From: Methanotorris igneus Kol 5
Lineage (GTDB): Archaea > AGJL01 > Methanococci > Methanococcales > Methanococcaceae
NCBI RefSeq assembly: GCF_000214415.1
Contig: NC_015562.1
Span: 434,001 to 498,000 of the forward strand
Length of the DNA: 64,000 bases
Reading direction: 5' to 3'
This document shows, piece by piece, positions 27,925-37,513 of the stretch (the stretch's first letter is position 1; every line of letters starts with the position of its first letter). The position numbers and the translations under genes are program-made. The notes beneath the pieces are model-generated. The model was given only the letters and a program-made list of their open reading frames with translations, was not told where the DNA came from and did not search any database.

Positions 27925-28058
27925 TTATGTTCTAAATCTATCAGCAATTTTTTTGACATTTTCTGATATTTCAGTAGCTTTTTCAATAACTCTACTAATC
28001 TCATCGCACCCCTGTTTTGCTCTTCTGCACTTGCTGTCAATTCCTCAGGCTTACAACA
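27925..28058 (-). pseudogene. Relic of a methyl-accepting chemotaxis protein C-terminus
   Basis: On the minus strand the frame reads PEELTASAEEQNRG, then after a one-base deletion DEISRVIEKATEISENVKKIADRF and a stop. This is the end of the cytoplasmic signalling domain of a chemoreceptor (SAEEQ...I...). Everything upstream of about 28058 is lost. No other chemotaxis gene is visible in the window. Confidence 0.7.
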
Positions 28059-28199
28059 TTGAGGAAATGGATAAAGTTTATATTTATATTAATAAATATT
28101 TAAATATGTGATGGAATATTAAGGTCCCAAGGCAAAAAGTATATAAACTAATAATGTTAATAATAATGTTAACATTGTTAAGTAAATGCTATGTAAATA

Positions 28200-28330
28200 A
28201 ATTGGGCAAAATCAAAGATTTAGTTGAATAACTACGTTATTCAACTTCCCTGCAACCGAAGGTTGCAGTGGACGCTGCTCGAACCTTCGGTTCGATGACA
28301 AATTAAATGGCAAAACAAGGTTTTGCCATA
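28200..28330 (+). repeat. Hairpin chain of four perfect palindromes
   Basis: Four perfect stems with very short loops follow each other: GTTGAATAAC/GTTATTCAAC (28223-28245), CTGCAACC/GGTTGCAG (28250-28268), CGAACC/GGTTCG (28280-28294) and TGGCAAAAC/GTTTTGCCA (28308-28328). The last resembles MITE interiors, and the flanking ATATAACGCACGAAACATA resembles a decayed MITE right end. The rest of 28059-28464 is AT-rich and without a gene. Confidence 0.6.
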
Positions 28331-28464
28331 TAACGCACGAAACATAGCCATACATTTTTTCTAAAATTTGTAATTTATTTGCTAATTCTAAACACAACAC
28401 ACATTTTTTGAATTCCAATTATGTATTGAATTCTGTCTTAAACACCTAAATAGGAGGGATATTT

Positions 28465-29472
28465 TTGATAGATATAAAACAATTAAAAAGGTATGCTAAT
28501 CCATCTTATTTAACAATAAGAGAGGACAAAATTTTAGTTTGTAATAAAAGAGAGGCGAGATTATCAAGAGAAAAAATGAACAAGATAGAGGAAGAATTTG
28601 GCATTCCTGTGATATATTCAAGAACTTACGAAGAAGTTTCAAAAAAAGTTGGGAGATTCATAATTAGAAACAAAATAATAAACCCAAGAGACATTATTGT
28701 AGTTGGGTTAAGTGGAGGAAAGGATAGCTTAATGTTACTACACTTGTTAGAGCCATACAGGAGGAAGTACGGGATAGATATTCATGCAATTACAGTTGAT
28801 TTAAACGTAGATGGGATTAGGCCTTGGAGTGAGGATAGGGAGGGAATGAAACTCATAAAAGACCACTGCAAAAAATTAAATATCCCACACAAGGTTTTGA
28901 AATGTGATAAGAACGTTGTTGAGTTATCAAGAATATTATCAGAAAATGACAATGGGATTGAATATTCCCCATGCTTCTCTTGCTCAATTATAAGGAGGCA
29001 CTTATTAACAAAGTATGCAGATAGTTTAAAAGAAAAAGAAGGGAGAGACGTCAAAATTGCATTTGGGCATACTTTAGAGGACAACTCAGATACCGTATTG
29101 GCAAATATTCTTAAAGGGTGTGCTATAAAGGCACTTAAACCAATAAAACAATTCTATGAGAACGTCGTTGATTATAAGTACTTTAAAATAACCTTAAAAC
29201 CATGCACCATTATCAGGCCCCTCCTCCCAGTTTCTGAAAAGAGCATTATAAAAGCACTTAATGAATGTGGCATTGAATACTATAGAGACAAAGATGAATG
29301 TCCTTACAGTAGGAACAGAGGAGATAATATTAGAAGAAGGGCGCATGAAGTCCTCAGCCTCCTTGAAAAAGAAGTTAAGAATGTTAGGGAAATGGTTGTA
29401 AGTGCTGCAATAAAATCAGAAAACAAAATGAAAAAGAGTGAAGAAAAAGAAAACGAAGTAATTGACGAATAA
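28465..29472 (+). CDS. PP-loop ATPase of the TtuA/TtcA tRNA thiolation family
   Basis: A 335-residue ATP pyrophosphatase-type enzyme. The PP-loop is VGLSGGKDSLMLLHLL near residues 78-93. CFSCSIIRRH near 168-177 holds a CxxC typical of tRNA sulfuration enzymes, and a further cysteine lies in DECPYSRN near 272-279. A DUF-like N-terminal 75 residues precede it. The start is a TTG at 28465 behind AGGAGGG. It probably thiolates a tRNA base; the exact base is not known. A paralogue follows 77 bp downstream. Confidence 0.8.
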   Translation: MIDIKQLKRYANPSYLTIREDKILVCNKREARLSREKMNKIEEEFGIPVIYSRTYEEVSKKVGRFIIRNKIINPRDIIVVGLSGGKDSLMLLHLLEPYRRKYGIDIHAITVDLNVDGIRPWSEDREGMKLIKDHCKKLNIPHKVLKCDKNVVELSRILSENDNGIEYSPCFSCSIIRRHLLTKYADSLKEKEGRDVKIAFGHTLEDNSDTVLANILKGCAIKALKPIKQFYENVVDYKYFKITLKPCTIIRPLLPVSEKSIIKALNECGIEYYRDKDECPYSRNRGDNIRRRAHEVLSLLEKEVKNVREMVVSAAIKSENKMKKSEEKENEVIDE

Positions 29473-29549
29473 ATAAAAAAATAGAACAAAAAATAGAATA
29501 AATAAAAAATAACAACAAAAATCAAAAATAAAATACGAGGTAGAGCAGA

Positions 29550-30464
29550 ATGAAATGCAGTAAATGTGGAAAAGAAGCAATATACCACCAAAAATACTCT
29601 GGCTTATATTTATGCAAAGAATGTTTTATAAAGGATGTTGAGAGAAAAGTTAGGAAGGTTCTTGGCAGAAATATTATAAGAAACAATATGAAGATAGGCG
29701 TTGGGTTGAGTGGAGGAAAGGATAGTGTGGTTATGACATACATACTAAATAAATTCTTTAAGCCAATTCCAAATTCAGAAATTATTGTATTTTTTGTGGA
29801 TGAGGGTATAAAGGGATTTAGAAAAGTAGCGAGAAAATTTGTCGTGGAGTTTTGTGAGGAATATGGTATAAAATATAAAATCATCCCACTTGAGGAGGAA
29901 ATTGGAGTTAGTCTTGATGATATTGTGAAAATTGCAAGAGAAAAAAACCTAACTTTAAACCCATGTTCCTTTTGTGGTGTAATGAGGAGGAAATTATTAA
30001 ATAGGGTGGCATTGAAAGAGGGATGTAATTATTTAGCCATAGGACACAACTTGGATGACATGGCTCAAGCAGTAATGATGAACTATATAGATGGAGCCAT
30101 AGAAAAACTTGTTAGATTAGGTAAAGATGTGGAACATCCGCTTTTGGTGAAGAGGATAAGACCTCTAAAATATGTCCCAGAGGAAGAAGTTCAATTGTAT
30201 GCTGATTTAGTTGGACTAAAGTATCAAAAAGAACCCTGCCCATACTCATCAATCTCATATAGGGCAGAGATAAGTGAGATTATAGATAAACTTGAAGACA
30301 GTCATCCAGGAACAATGCATTCAATTGTAAGTGGTTTTGAAAAATTAATTAAGCACTTGGGTATTAAAATGGAAGTAAAAACCTGTAAGATTTGCGGAGA
30401 ACCAGCATCAGGGGATATCTGCAAGGTTTGCTTATGGATGGAAAAGTTGGGACTTAAAGCATAG
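29550..30464 (+). CDS. tRNA 2-thiolation enzyme, TtuA/Ncs6 family
   Basis: A 304-residue protein with an N-terminal zinc ribbon (CSKCGKEA ... LCKECF, residues 3-26), PP-loop GVGLSGGKDSVVM near 51-63, catalytic CSFCG near 137-141, GHNLDDMAQ near 167-175, and a C-terminal zinc ribbon (CKICGEPA ... CKVC). This is the complete TtuA/NcsA layout for 2-thiouridine in tRNA, which stabilises tRNAs in thermophiles. It is probably cotranscribed with the upstream paralogue. Confidence 0.87.
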   Translation: MKCSKCGKEAIYHQKYSGLYLCKECFIKDVERKVRKVLGRNIIRNNMKIGVGLSGGKDSVVMTYILNKFFKPIPNSEIIVFFVDEGIKGFRKVARKFVVEFCEEYGIKYKIIPLEEEIGVSLDDIVKIAREKNLTLNPCSFCGVMRRKLLNRVALKEGCNYLAIGHNLDDMAQAVMMNYIDGAIEKLVRLGKDVEHPLLVKRIRPLKYVPEEEVQLYADLVGLKYQKEPCPYSSISYRAEISEIIDKLEDSHPGTMHSIVSGFEKLIKHLGIKMEVKTCKICGEPASGDICKVCLWMEKLGLKA

Positions 30465-30628
30465 TCCTCACTATAAATAGTTAAAATGAAAAATTAAACG
30501 ATATTTATGCTTTATTTGAGAATTAATCAATCTTATCTTTCTCAAAATATTTTTATTACTCCCAAATACATGCAAAAATCAGCAAATGACTGTAAATTTC
30601 CCTTACATAAAGTAATAAAGGTGAATCT

Positions 30629-31798
30629 ATGGATAAAGTAGTAGTTACAATAGATGAGTTAAAAAAGATGATAAGGAACAATGAAGAGGATAAAATAGAC
30701 GAAATAGATATTGTCACAGCAGCAACATGCGGTATAATGTCTGGAACAATGGCAATCTTTTACATCCCAATGAATGACAGGTTTAGAAAAGCAGAGAAAG
30801 TATATTTAAATGGTATTAGAGGTTTCCCAGGACCATGTCCAAACGAATACCTTGGTAGTGTGGATGTGGTTGTTTTTGGAACTGAACATAATGGTGACTA
30901 TGGAGGAGGATTTTTGTTTAAGGATTTAGTGAAAGGAAAAGAGGTTGAGGTAAAGGTTGAATGTGATGGAAAAATATATGAGAGAGAAATAACTCTCGAC
31001 GAAATCCCAACTGCAAGAATGATTGGAACAAGAATGGCATTTAAAAATTATGTTGCAGTTACAAACTTTGGAGATGAACCAATAAAAACAATATTCCATA
31101 GAAAGTTTTTGAGAAAAGGAGAGGCATCATTCTCAGGTTGTGGAGAAATAAACCCATTACAAAATATGCACGTGGATGAGAAGGAACTTGTTGGTAAGAA
31201 AATTTTGTTGAATGGAGCTGAAGGTGTTATATTAGGATTTGGGACAAGATACTCTAAGGAAAAACCAAACATCATGATATCTGCAGATATGCACAATATG
31301 GATGCTTACTATTTGGGTGGCTTTATAACCTCAACAGGGCCAGAGGTATTTAACACTATAGCAATTCCAATAGAGGTGAATGAGAAGCATAAGGAGTATT
31401 TAAAGAAACTTGATGAAGATATTGATTTGCCATTAACGAATGTCATTGGTAGGAAAATTGTGGATGTTGGGAAATATTCAGAGGTTTGGAAAGATGTTGA
31501 TTTAAGACCACATATTAATGTATATAGGTGTAGAAATTGTGATTTTTGCATTGTTGAAGAGTTATGTCCAACAAAAGCAGTAAGAAGGGTGGAGTATTTA
31601 GGTGGGAGAAGGTTGCCTAATGAAGATTGTTTCGGATGTGGAGTTTGTGCAACAAGCTGTCCGTATGGAATATACCAAATGAAACTTGGTAGTATATTGG
31701 GCATTCCAATAACATGTAGGCAATCTGATAGAGAGAGGGCATTAAAACTTGCTGAAGAATTAAAAGAGAGAATTATTAAAGGGGAATTCAAGATTTAA
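30629..31798 (+). CDS. Methanogenesis marker protein 16 (homocysteine-biosynthesis DUF39 + ferredoxin)
   Basis: A 389-residue protein. The N-terminal HcyBio/DUF39 domain (about 1-290) includes TAATCGIMSGTMAIFYIP near 31-48 and GFPGPCPNEYLG near 66-77. The C-terminal domain has two 4Fe-4S motifs (CRNCDFC...LCP and CFGCGVCATSCP). DUF39 proteins make homocysteine from aspartate semialdehyde and sulfide with a ferredoxin partner; here both are fused. The match is to the methanogen-specific marker 16 branch, whose own reaction is unproven. The ATG follows AAGGTGA. Confidence 0.83.
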   Translation: MDKVVVTIDELKKMIRNNEEDKIDEIDIVTAATCGIMSGTMAIFYIPMNDRFRKAEKVYLNGIRGFPGPCPNEYLGSVDVVVFGTEHNGDYGGGFLFKDLVKGKEVEVKVECDGKIYEREITLDEIPTARMIGTRMAFKNYVAVTNFGDEPIKTIFHRKFLRKGEASFSGCGEINPLQNMHVDEKELVGKKILLNGAEGVILGFGTRYSKEKPNIMISADMHNMDAYYLGGFITSTGPEVFNTIAIPIEVNEKHKEYLKKLDEDIDLPLTNVIGRKIVDVGKYSEVWKDVDLRPHINVYRCRNCDFCIVEELCPTKAVRRVEYLGGRRLPNEDCFGCGVCATSCPYGIYQMKLGSILGIPITCRQSDRERALKLAEELKERIIKGEFKI

Positions 31799-31856
31799 CT
31801 TTTAAATACTTATTGTAAATATTCATTCATTAATGAATTCAAAAGGAGAGATGTTC

Positions 31857-32615
31857 ATGCTTTATGTTGTGGGAATAGGACCGGGAGGAGAAGAACATCT
31901 TACAAAAAAGGCAGAAGAGATTTTAAAGAACGTTGATTTAATAGTTTGCTATAAGGGGTACAAAAAATTTGTAGAGAGGTTTAACAAGCCAATATACACA
32001 ACTGGAATGAAAAAAGAGATTGAGAGGGTAGAATATGCATTAAGAGAAAGCAAAGATAAAGATGTTGCTTTGGTTTCAAGCGGTGATGCTACAATTTACG
32101 GTTTGGCATCTCTTGCTTATGAGTTAAATGAAAAGAAAAATTACAATGTTGAAATAGAAGTAATTCCCGGCATAACCTCTGCAAGTTCATGCTCTGCAAT
32201 CTTAGGGGCTCCACTTAACCATGACTTTGTTGTTTTAAGTTTGAGTGATTTATTAACTCCATTGGACATTATTTTAAAGAGGGTTAGATGTGCATTAGAG
32301 GGGGATTTTGTAATTGCAATCTACAACCCAATGAGCAAATCAAGAAAAGAACCGTTTTTAAAAACCATAGAAATTGTTAAGAGATATGCAGAAAAGAATA
32401 ATACAAACTATATTATTGGAATTGTCAAAAATGCAGGTAGGAAGAATGAAGAATATAAGATAATAACAATCAACGAGCTAATTAACAATTTAGAAAAATA
32501 CATGGAATTTATTGACATGAATACAACTTTAATAATTGGAAATTCGAATACAAAAATAATAGATGGAAAGATGGTTACCCCAAGGGGATATTTGAATAAA
32601 TATAAGATAGAGTAA
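31857..32615 (+). CDS. cobJ: Precorrin-3B/cobalt-precorrin C17-methyltransferase
   Basis: A 252-residue SAM-dependent tetrapyrrole methylase. VVGIGPGGEEHLTKKAEE begins the fold, VALVSSGDATIYGLA near residues 69-83 binds SAM, and PGITSASSCSAILGAPLNHDF near 105-125 follows. It performs ring contraction in cobamide synthesis (anaerobic CbiH role). ATG 31857 is eight bases after AAGGAG; two upstream in-frame ATGs are less well placed. It is isolated from other cobamide genes, as usual in this order. Confidence 0.88.
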   Translation: MLYVVGIGPGGEEHLTKKAEEILKNVDLIVCYKGYKKFVERFNKPIYTTGMKKEIERVEYALRESKDKDVALVSSGDATIYGLASLAYELNEKKNYNVEIEVIPGITSASSCSAILGAPLNHDFVVLSLSDLLTPLDIILKRVRCALEGDFVIAIYNPMSKSRKEPFLKTIEIVKRYAEKNNTNYIIGIVKNAGRKNEEYKIITINELINNLEKYMEFIDMNTTLIIGNSNTKIIDGKMVTPRGYLNKYKIE

Positions 32616-32636
32616 TGCATTTCCATACTACCATTA

Positions 32637-33008
32637 TAGTTGTTTGCCAATTTTATACGGCAAAACTTTGTTTTGCCATTTATTTTTTTAAAAGAACAAT
32701 AAACCAACATAAAATTCCAAATAAAGGCTAAAGAAGTAAGGGGTCTGTCCAATATGGGTATTGGTGAGTAAATACCCATATTGAACTTGGGCGTCATCAG
32801 CCACACGAGAGTGTCTCTGCCCCTGTCGTGGACATAAAAACCTAACGGTTTTTAAGTTCTCGTCGCTTCGCTCCGAGATGACCCCAGAGCCACCCATCTA
32901 TATTCTTATCTTTATAAAGTCTTATATAAATATATCGAAAACTCATAAACATATATATACTCACAAATACCCACAAAAAACTAAACAGTTTTGAACGGCA
33001 AACAACTA
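32637..33008. mobile_element. Long MITE copy (372 bp) enclosing MRE-B copy 2
   Basis: Ends TAGTTGTTTGCC and GGCAAACAACTA are perfect 12-bp inverted repeats with TA on each side (32635-32636, 33009-33010). The left part has the usual GGCAAAAC/GTTTTGCC palindrome. The rest is filled by MRE-B copy 2, which abuts the right terminal repeat. Confidence 0.7.
32740..33000 (-). repeat. MRE-B copy 2: uninterrupted promoter-bearing RNA element
   Basis: A 261-bp element read on the minus strand from TGCCGTTCAAAACTG (33000) to CAGACCCC (32740). It matches copy 1 (1757-2159) apart from a few substitutions and the MITE present only in copy 1. The terminal stem uses a G-T pair (GTTCAATATG/CATATTGGAC) and the inner stem GGGTATT/AATACCC is perfect here, so pairing is kept despite changes. 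Its TATA region lies near 32920-32940. Confidence 0.75.
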
Positions 33009-33091
33009 TATTTGCGATTATCTTAGTATTATTTACCATAAATTACACTCATCAAAAAATAAAAAATTATCTTAAACAATTTGGTGAAAAA

Positions 33092-34216
33092 ATGGAACTA
33101 CAAGAAATCAGAAGAGAACTTAATGATTATTTCTTAGAAAGAAGGGAAGAAATCGATATTGCTTTAACTGCGTTAATTGCAAATGAACACTGCATTTTCT
33201 TAGGAAATCCAGGAGTTGCTAAATCGCAATTGATTAGGGCAATTGCATCCCATATAAATGCCAATTACTTCGAAAAGCTTATAACGAGGTTTTCAACAGA
33301 GGATGAGTTATTTGGCCCATTAAGCATTAAAGAACTCAAGGAAAACGATAGATTCGTTAGGAAGACAGAGAATTATTTGCCAAATGCTGAAATTGCCTTC
33401 TTAGATGAGATTTTTAAGGCAAATAGTAGTATATTAAATGCATTATTATCAATAATGAATGAGAGAATTTACCACAATGGAGATGTTATCCAAAAAGTGC
33501 CCTTGATAAGTTTGTTCGGAGCATCTAATGAACTACCAGAGGAAAACGAGTTATTAGCATTTTACGATAGGTTTTTGTTTAGGAAGAAAGTAGATAGAAT
33601 AAAATCTATGCTAAATCTTGAAAAATTAATTGATTTAAATGAGAATTATAAACCAAAAACAACAATGGACATAGATGAAATAAAAAAATTGAGAGAAAAG
33701 ATAGAGAAGGTTGATATATCTAACATAAAGAGATATCTAATAGACATTAAAATGACGTTGGAGAATGAAGGCATCTATATTTCTGATAGAAGATTTAAGA
33801 AATCAGTTAAAGCAGTTAAGGCTTATGCTTTTTTAAATGGGAAGGATAATGCAGATGAGAATGATTTAGATATTTTAAGGCATATATACTGGGATGAGCC
33901 GAATGAGTTTTATAAGGTGTCAATAACCATTTTCAAAATCTCAAATCACTTCTCTGGCTTTGCTCTGGAGCAGAGGGAAATTTTAGATGCTCTAATGGGA
34001 GAATTAAAGAAGATAAACAAAGATAGGCTACCACTTGGAGGCATTGAATACAGAAAAGTTCTTGAAATTCTTGGAAAGATAAATAGCATTGCCATAACTT
34101 TAAAAGATGTTAAAAGAAAGGCAGAAGAGAATGGGAAACCATCTGAATTCGTGGAGGAGGTTTTAAAGGAAGCAGAAGGGCTAAAAAATTATGTAGAAGG
34201 TCTTTTGAAAAATTAA
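33092..34216 (+). CDS. MoxR/RavA-type AAA+ ATPase
   Basis: A 374-residue AAA+ protein: Walker A LGNPGVAKSQ near residues 36-45, Walker B EIAFLDEIFKA near 97-107, sensor 1 FGASNELPEE near 142-151, and an R-finger region DRFLFRKKVDR. These ATPases act as chaperones with VWA-domain partners; the VWA gene lies at 35108. Together with the interrupted membrane-protein gene between them this forms a three-gene unit. The ATG follows GGTGA. Confidence 0.85.
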   Translation: MELQEIRRELNDYFLERREEIDIALTALIANEHCIFLGNPGVAKSQLIRAIASHINANYFEKLITRFSTEDELFGPLSIKELKENDRFVRKTENYLPNAEIAFLDEIFKANSSILNALLSIMNERIYHNGDVIQKVPLISLFGASNELPEENELLAFYDRFLFRKKVDRIKSMLNLEKLIDLNENYKPKTTMDIDEIKKLREKIEKVDISNIKRYLIDIKMTLENEGIYISDRRFKKSVKAVKAYAFLNGKDNADENDLDILRHIYWDEPNEFYKVSITIFKISNHFSGFALEQREILDALMGELKKINKDRLPLGGIEYRKVLEILGKINSIAITLKDVKRKAEENGKPSEFVEEVLKEAEGLKNYVEGLLKN

Positions 34217-34269
34217 ATCCTTAAAAAGATACCAAATTTTAAAATTAACTTCTTATGTGGGGGAAAAAC

Positions 34270-35093
34270 ATGGAAAAAAGCATTAATGACATTAAAACCA
34301 AATATTTTTCTCTTGGTATTGCCCTTGGAATGACAATCGTGATTGCTTCATATGTTTTATTAAATTATGGATTTGAAAAGTGGGACGAATATCCTTTGAA
34401 CTATAGTAGGGTTTCAGAATTTAAGATATACGACGATACCTTAGAAATTAACAATATCTCCTACGGAAAAAATGTCCTAAGAATGAACAACTTCATAAAG
34501 CCAATCTTAGGAGAGGGGTCTGTCCAACGTGAACAATCATAGACAAATGTCCACGTTGGACTTGGATGTCATCAGCCTCAGTTCCCTCTGGGTTCATCGG
34601 GAACATATCATCGGTCTCCATCCCTGTCACGGGGACCCCAGCTCCGCCCATAGGTTTAACACTCAGTAAAGTCCGCCTCCTTAGGTCTCCAGTATCCACC
34701 TTCATCAGAGGCATCATCCTTATATTTACATGTATATAAACTCATATATAAAAATTTCGAAAACGAAAATACATTAATGTCCACATTCGTCAATGAAAAA
34801 TTAAACAGTTTCAAACGGCAAAATTATATGGGGTTGATATTACTGTTGTAGGTCATTATCCAAGAATAACATTGACTTATGTTGTTAAAAGACCAATAAC
34901 AAAAGATAACATTAAAATTATAAAAAATCATTTGGAAAATAATGGTTATAAGTATAGCAAAACTTACCATCCAACATTCTCAAATAAATATCTCCTTGTG
35001 TTTAAGAAAAATAATACCAGTCTTTACATAACCTATTATGAAGAAAGCAATAGAATCGAATTTTGTGAGGAATATTCCCTAATCAGAAAGTAA
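34270..35093 (+). pseudogene. Membrane-anchored protein gene split by MRE-A copy 2
   Basis: The 5' part (ATG 34270, GGGGG upstream) encodes an N-terminal helix (FSLGIALGMTIVIASYVLL) and a short outer domain ending ...NNFIKPILGE. It then runs into the repeat, which adds GSVQREQS and a stop at 34542. After the repeat (ends 34820) the same gene resumes with LYGVDITVVGHYPRITLTYVV (split here for length: LYGVDITVVGHY, PRITLTYVV) and continues to 35093 with a Lys/Tyr-rich domain. Removing 34515-34820 would give a continuous product of roughly 170 residues. The original function is unknown; a truncated membrane peptide may still be made. Confidence 0.75.
34515..34820 (-). mobile_element. MRE-A copy 2 inserted in a coding sequence
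   Basis: A 306-bp element on the minus strand, apparently identical to copy 3 (58799-59104) over its whole length, including the promoter segment and the RNA. It interrupts the gene at 34270-35093, which shows that the element has moved recently. I see no target duplication at its ends. Like the other gene-linked copies it lies antisense to the target, with its CAGACCCC end facing the upstream codons. Confidence 0.8.
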
Positions 35094-35107
35094 TTTTGGT
35101 GTAAGTT

Positions 35108-36472
35108 ATGAAAAATGTCATCGTTCATGATGCCTACGACAAGAAGGCATTTGAAAGTTTCCTAAAAAATAACAGATACCTAAAGGCACTTTTGAGAAAT
35201 TATAGCCAGTTCAGTCCATTACATGAAAAATTGGCAGAGGATACATTTTATGCTTTTTTTAAGTATGTTGTTGAATTTAATGAAGTTGTTGAGGAGGAAT
35301 TTAAAATAAACAAAATCATCCTTGAAAGTGGAATGAAGTCAATTGAATATGAGAAGACAAAGTTAATGACTGAATTGGATGAAGTTAATGCAGGAATGGC
35401 AACCAATATGTTCCTTGAGAGGTTTTTTGAGAACATTAAATCATTAAAACTCCAAAATGTCTATAAAGAACTTGCTGAAAGAGCTAAAAATAAAGAAAAA
35501 GGAAATAGTGAAGGCATAAGTTTAGATAGCGAAGGTGAAAATGCAGAACTTGATGAATTCGTGTCAAAAATAAAAGATGTTGCCAAAAATTCATTAAAAG
35601 AAATCTCTGAGGACATTGAAGATACGATAAATGGGATGAATGCAGTGTCTTCTTGGGGTAGTGGAAAGGGAAATAAAAATGCCTTAAATCCAGAAGAGAG
35701 AATAAAATTGGCATCAAAAATCTTGGAAAATAAAAACTTGCACAAAATCATTAAAAAACTTGGAAAATTAAAATTCATAGCGATAAATGAATACAAATCA
35801 AAGATAAAGCATTACAGTGGGGAGATTTATTCGATAAAAATAGGGGATGACTTGAAGCATTTATTACCAAAAGAACTTGTTAATTTTTCTGATGAAGTTT
35901 TATACCTTGATTTTTTAAGGAAATTTGTGGATAAAAAACTCCTAACCTATGATTTGGATAATGAGGTTAAAAAGAATAAAGGCCCAATTATTGTTTTATT
36001 AGACCACAGCGGTTCTATGTTTGGGGAGAGGGAAATTTGGGGGAAAGCCGTAGCTTTATCAATAATAGAGATAGCAAAAAGGGAAAAGAGGAAATTTGGT
36101 TATATTGCATTTGATGATGATGTGAGGTTTAAGAGGATATTTGAAGATATTTCCATTGATGACATTTTGGAGTTGGCATCATTGTATTATGGGGGAGGGA
36201 CAAATTTTGAACTACCATTAGAATGTGCAATGGAGATGATAGAGGAAGGTTTTGATAACGCAGATGTTGTATTGATCACCGATGGATATGCAGAAGTTAG
36301 TGATGAATTCTTAAAAAAATTGGATGATTTTAAAAAAGATAAAAAATTAAAATTGATATCCATCTTTATTGAGACGTATCCAACTGAAACAATAAAGAAA
36401 ATTTCAGACGAGTTTGTAAAGGTTTTTGATTTGACTGATGAAGAGGCTAAAAAAGTATTTAGAAAGCTGTAA
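35108..36472 (+). CDS. VWA-domain protein, partner of the MoxR ATPase (ViaA-like)
   Basis: A 454-residue protein. The N-terminal 290 residues are helical and charged. The C-terminal von Willebrand A domain carries a MIDAS motif (IIVLLDHSGSMFGE near residues 295-308, DxSxS as DHSGS), with YGGGTNFELPL and LITDGYAEV supplying the T and D. It works with the AAA+ protein encoded 1.9 kb upstream, by analogy with RavA-ViaA. The ATG follows GGTG. Confidence 0.85.
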   Translation: MKNVIVHDAYDKKAFESFLKNNRYLKALLRNYSQFSPLHEKLAEDTFYAFFKYVVEFNEVVEEEFKINKIILESGMKSIEYEKTKLMTELDEVNAGMATNMFLERFFENIKSLKLQNVYKELAERAKNKEKGNSEGISLDSEGENAELDEFVSKIKDVAKNSLKEISEDIEDTINGMNAVSSWGSGKGNKNALNPEERIKLASKILENKNLHKIIKKLGKLKFIAINEYKSKIKHYSGEIYSIKIGDDLKHLLPKELVNFSDEVLYLDFLRKFVDKKLLTYDLDNEVKKNKGPIIVLLDHSGSMFGEREIWGKAVALSIIEIAKREKRKFGYIAFDDDVRFKRIFEDISIDDILELASLYYGGGTNFELPLECAMEMIEEGFDNADVVLITDGYAEVSDEFLKKLDDFKKDKKLKLISIFIETYPTETIKKISDEFVKVFDLTDEEAKKVFRKL

Positions 36473-36574
36473 AATGTTTTTGTGGATTTATGTACTATAA
36501 ATACTAAATACTAAAGTTTCTCAAAAATTAAATGAATAGTAAAGTATTTACTAAGAAATTTTGAAAGTGGGAAA

Positions 36575-37513
36575 ATGATAGTTTATGGTCCAGTCCCATC
36601 AAGAAGATTGGGTTTATCATTAGGGATAGATCCAATTTATTATACATGCACCTTTGATTGCATCTACTGCCAACTTGGAAGAACAAGGTATTTAGTTAGT
36701 TCTCCAAAAGAGATTCCAAAAGAAATATTAGAAAAGTTTCCAACGGATGAGGATATTTACAATGAGGTTAAAAAGATAGTTGATAATTGTAGAGGTATTG
36801 ATTACATCACCTTTGCTGGAAGTGGAGAACCAACACTCTCTCCATATTTAAAAGATGCAATTGAAAGATTGAAAGAATTTAACATCCCAATTTGCGTTAT
36901 AACCAACTCATCATTGTTAAAATATAAAAAGGTTAGAAACGCATTAAAAGAAACAGATTTGGTTTCTGCAACATTGACCTCAACAAACCAGGAAACGTTT
37001 GAAAAAATCCATAGAACAAAAATAAAACTTAAAGATGTTGTTGATGGCTTGATTAAATTTAGAAGAGTGGCAAAAGAAACCATTTTAAATATCGAATTGA
37101 TGGTATTGGAAGGAATAAACGATGATAATGAAGTCATATACAAACTCAAAGAAATAATTGATAAAATAAACCCAAATAATATTGAAATAAACACACCAAT
37201 AAGACCACCATGCGAGAAATATGCAAAAAAAGTTAGTTATGGAAGGCTAAAAGAAATTAAAGAAATACTTGGAGAAAAAGCATACATAATAGAAACATGT
37301 AAAAAGAAGTATAAAGAATCATTAAACTCTAACTTCCTTGAAAGAATCTCCTCAATATTAAAAATAAGACCATGCACTGTTGAAGATTTAGCTAATGTCT
37401 TAGGATTGCATGTTTCAGAGGTTGGAAAGTATTTATATGCATTAAAAAATAGTGAAAATTTAGAATGCACTGAAATTGATGGGAAAAAATACTACTTCAT
37501 CAAAATCAAATAA
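36575..37513 (+). CDS. Radical SAM protein with C-terminal winged helix
   Basis: A 312-residue protein. The cluster motif is CTFDCIYC (CxxxCxxC) near residues 25-32, preceded by GPVPSRRLGLSLGIDP, and FAGSGEPTLSP near 80-90 is the SAM GGE-like motif. The last 60 residues look like a winged helix (TVEDLANVLGLHVSEVGKYL), suggesting nucleic-acid binding or regulation. The family is widespread in anaerobes without a known reaction. The 3' end overlaps the end of the convergent MinD-like gene by 8 bp. Confidence 0.8.
   Translation: MIVYGPVPSRRLGLSLGIDPIYYTCTFDCIYCQLGRTRYLVSSPKEIPKEILEKFPTDEDIYNEVKKIVDNCRGIDYITFAGSGEPTLSPYLKDAIERLKEFNIPICVITNSSLLKYKKVRNALKETDLVSATLTSTNQETFEKIHRTKIKLKDVVDGLIKFRRVAKETILNIELMVLEGINDDNEVIYKLKEIIDKINPNNIEINTPIRPPCEKYAKKVSYGRLKEIKEILGEKAYIIETCKKKYKESLNSNFLERISSILKIRPCTVEDLANVLGLHVSEVGKYLYALKNSENLECTEIDGKKYYFIKIK

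Noticed and set aside
34515-34820. Self-splicing intron interpretation of MRE-A copy 2
   Set aside because: The element lies antisense to the interrupted gene, and other copies lie between genes or at gene ends, so splicing would not restore the message.
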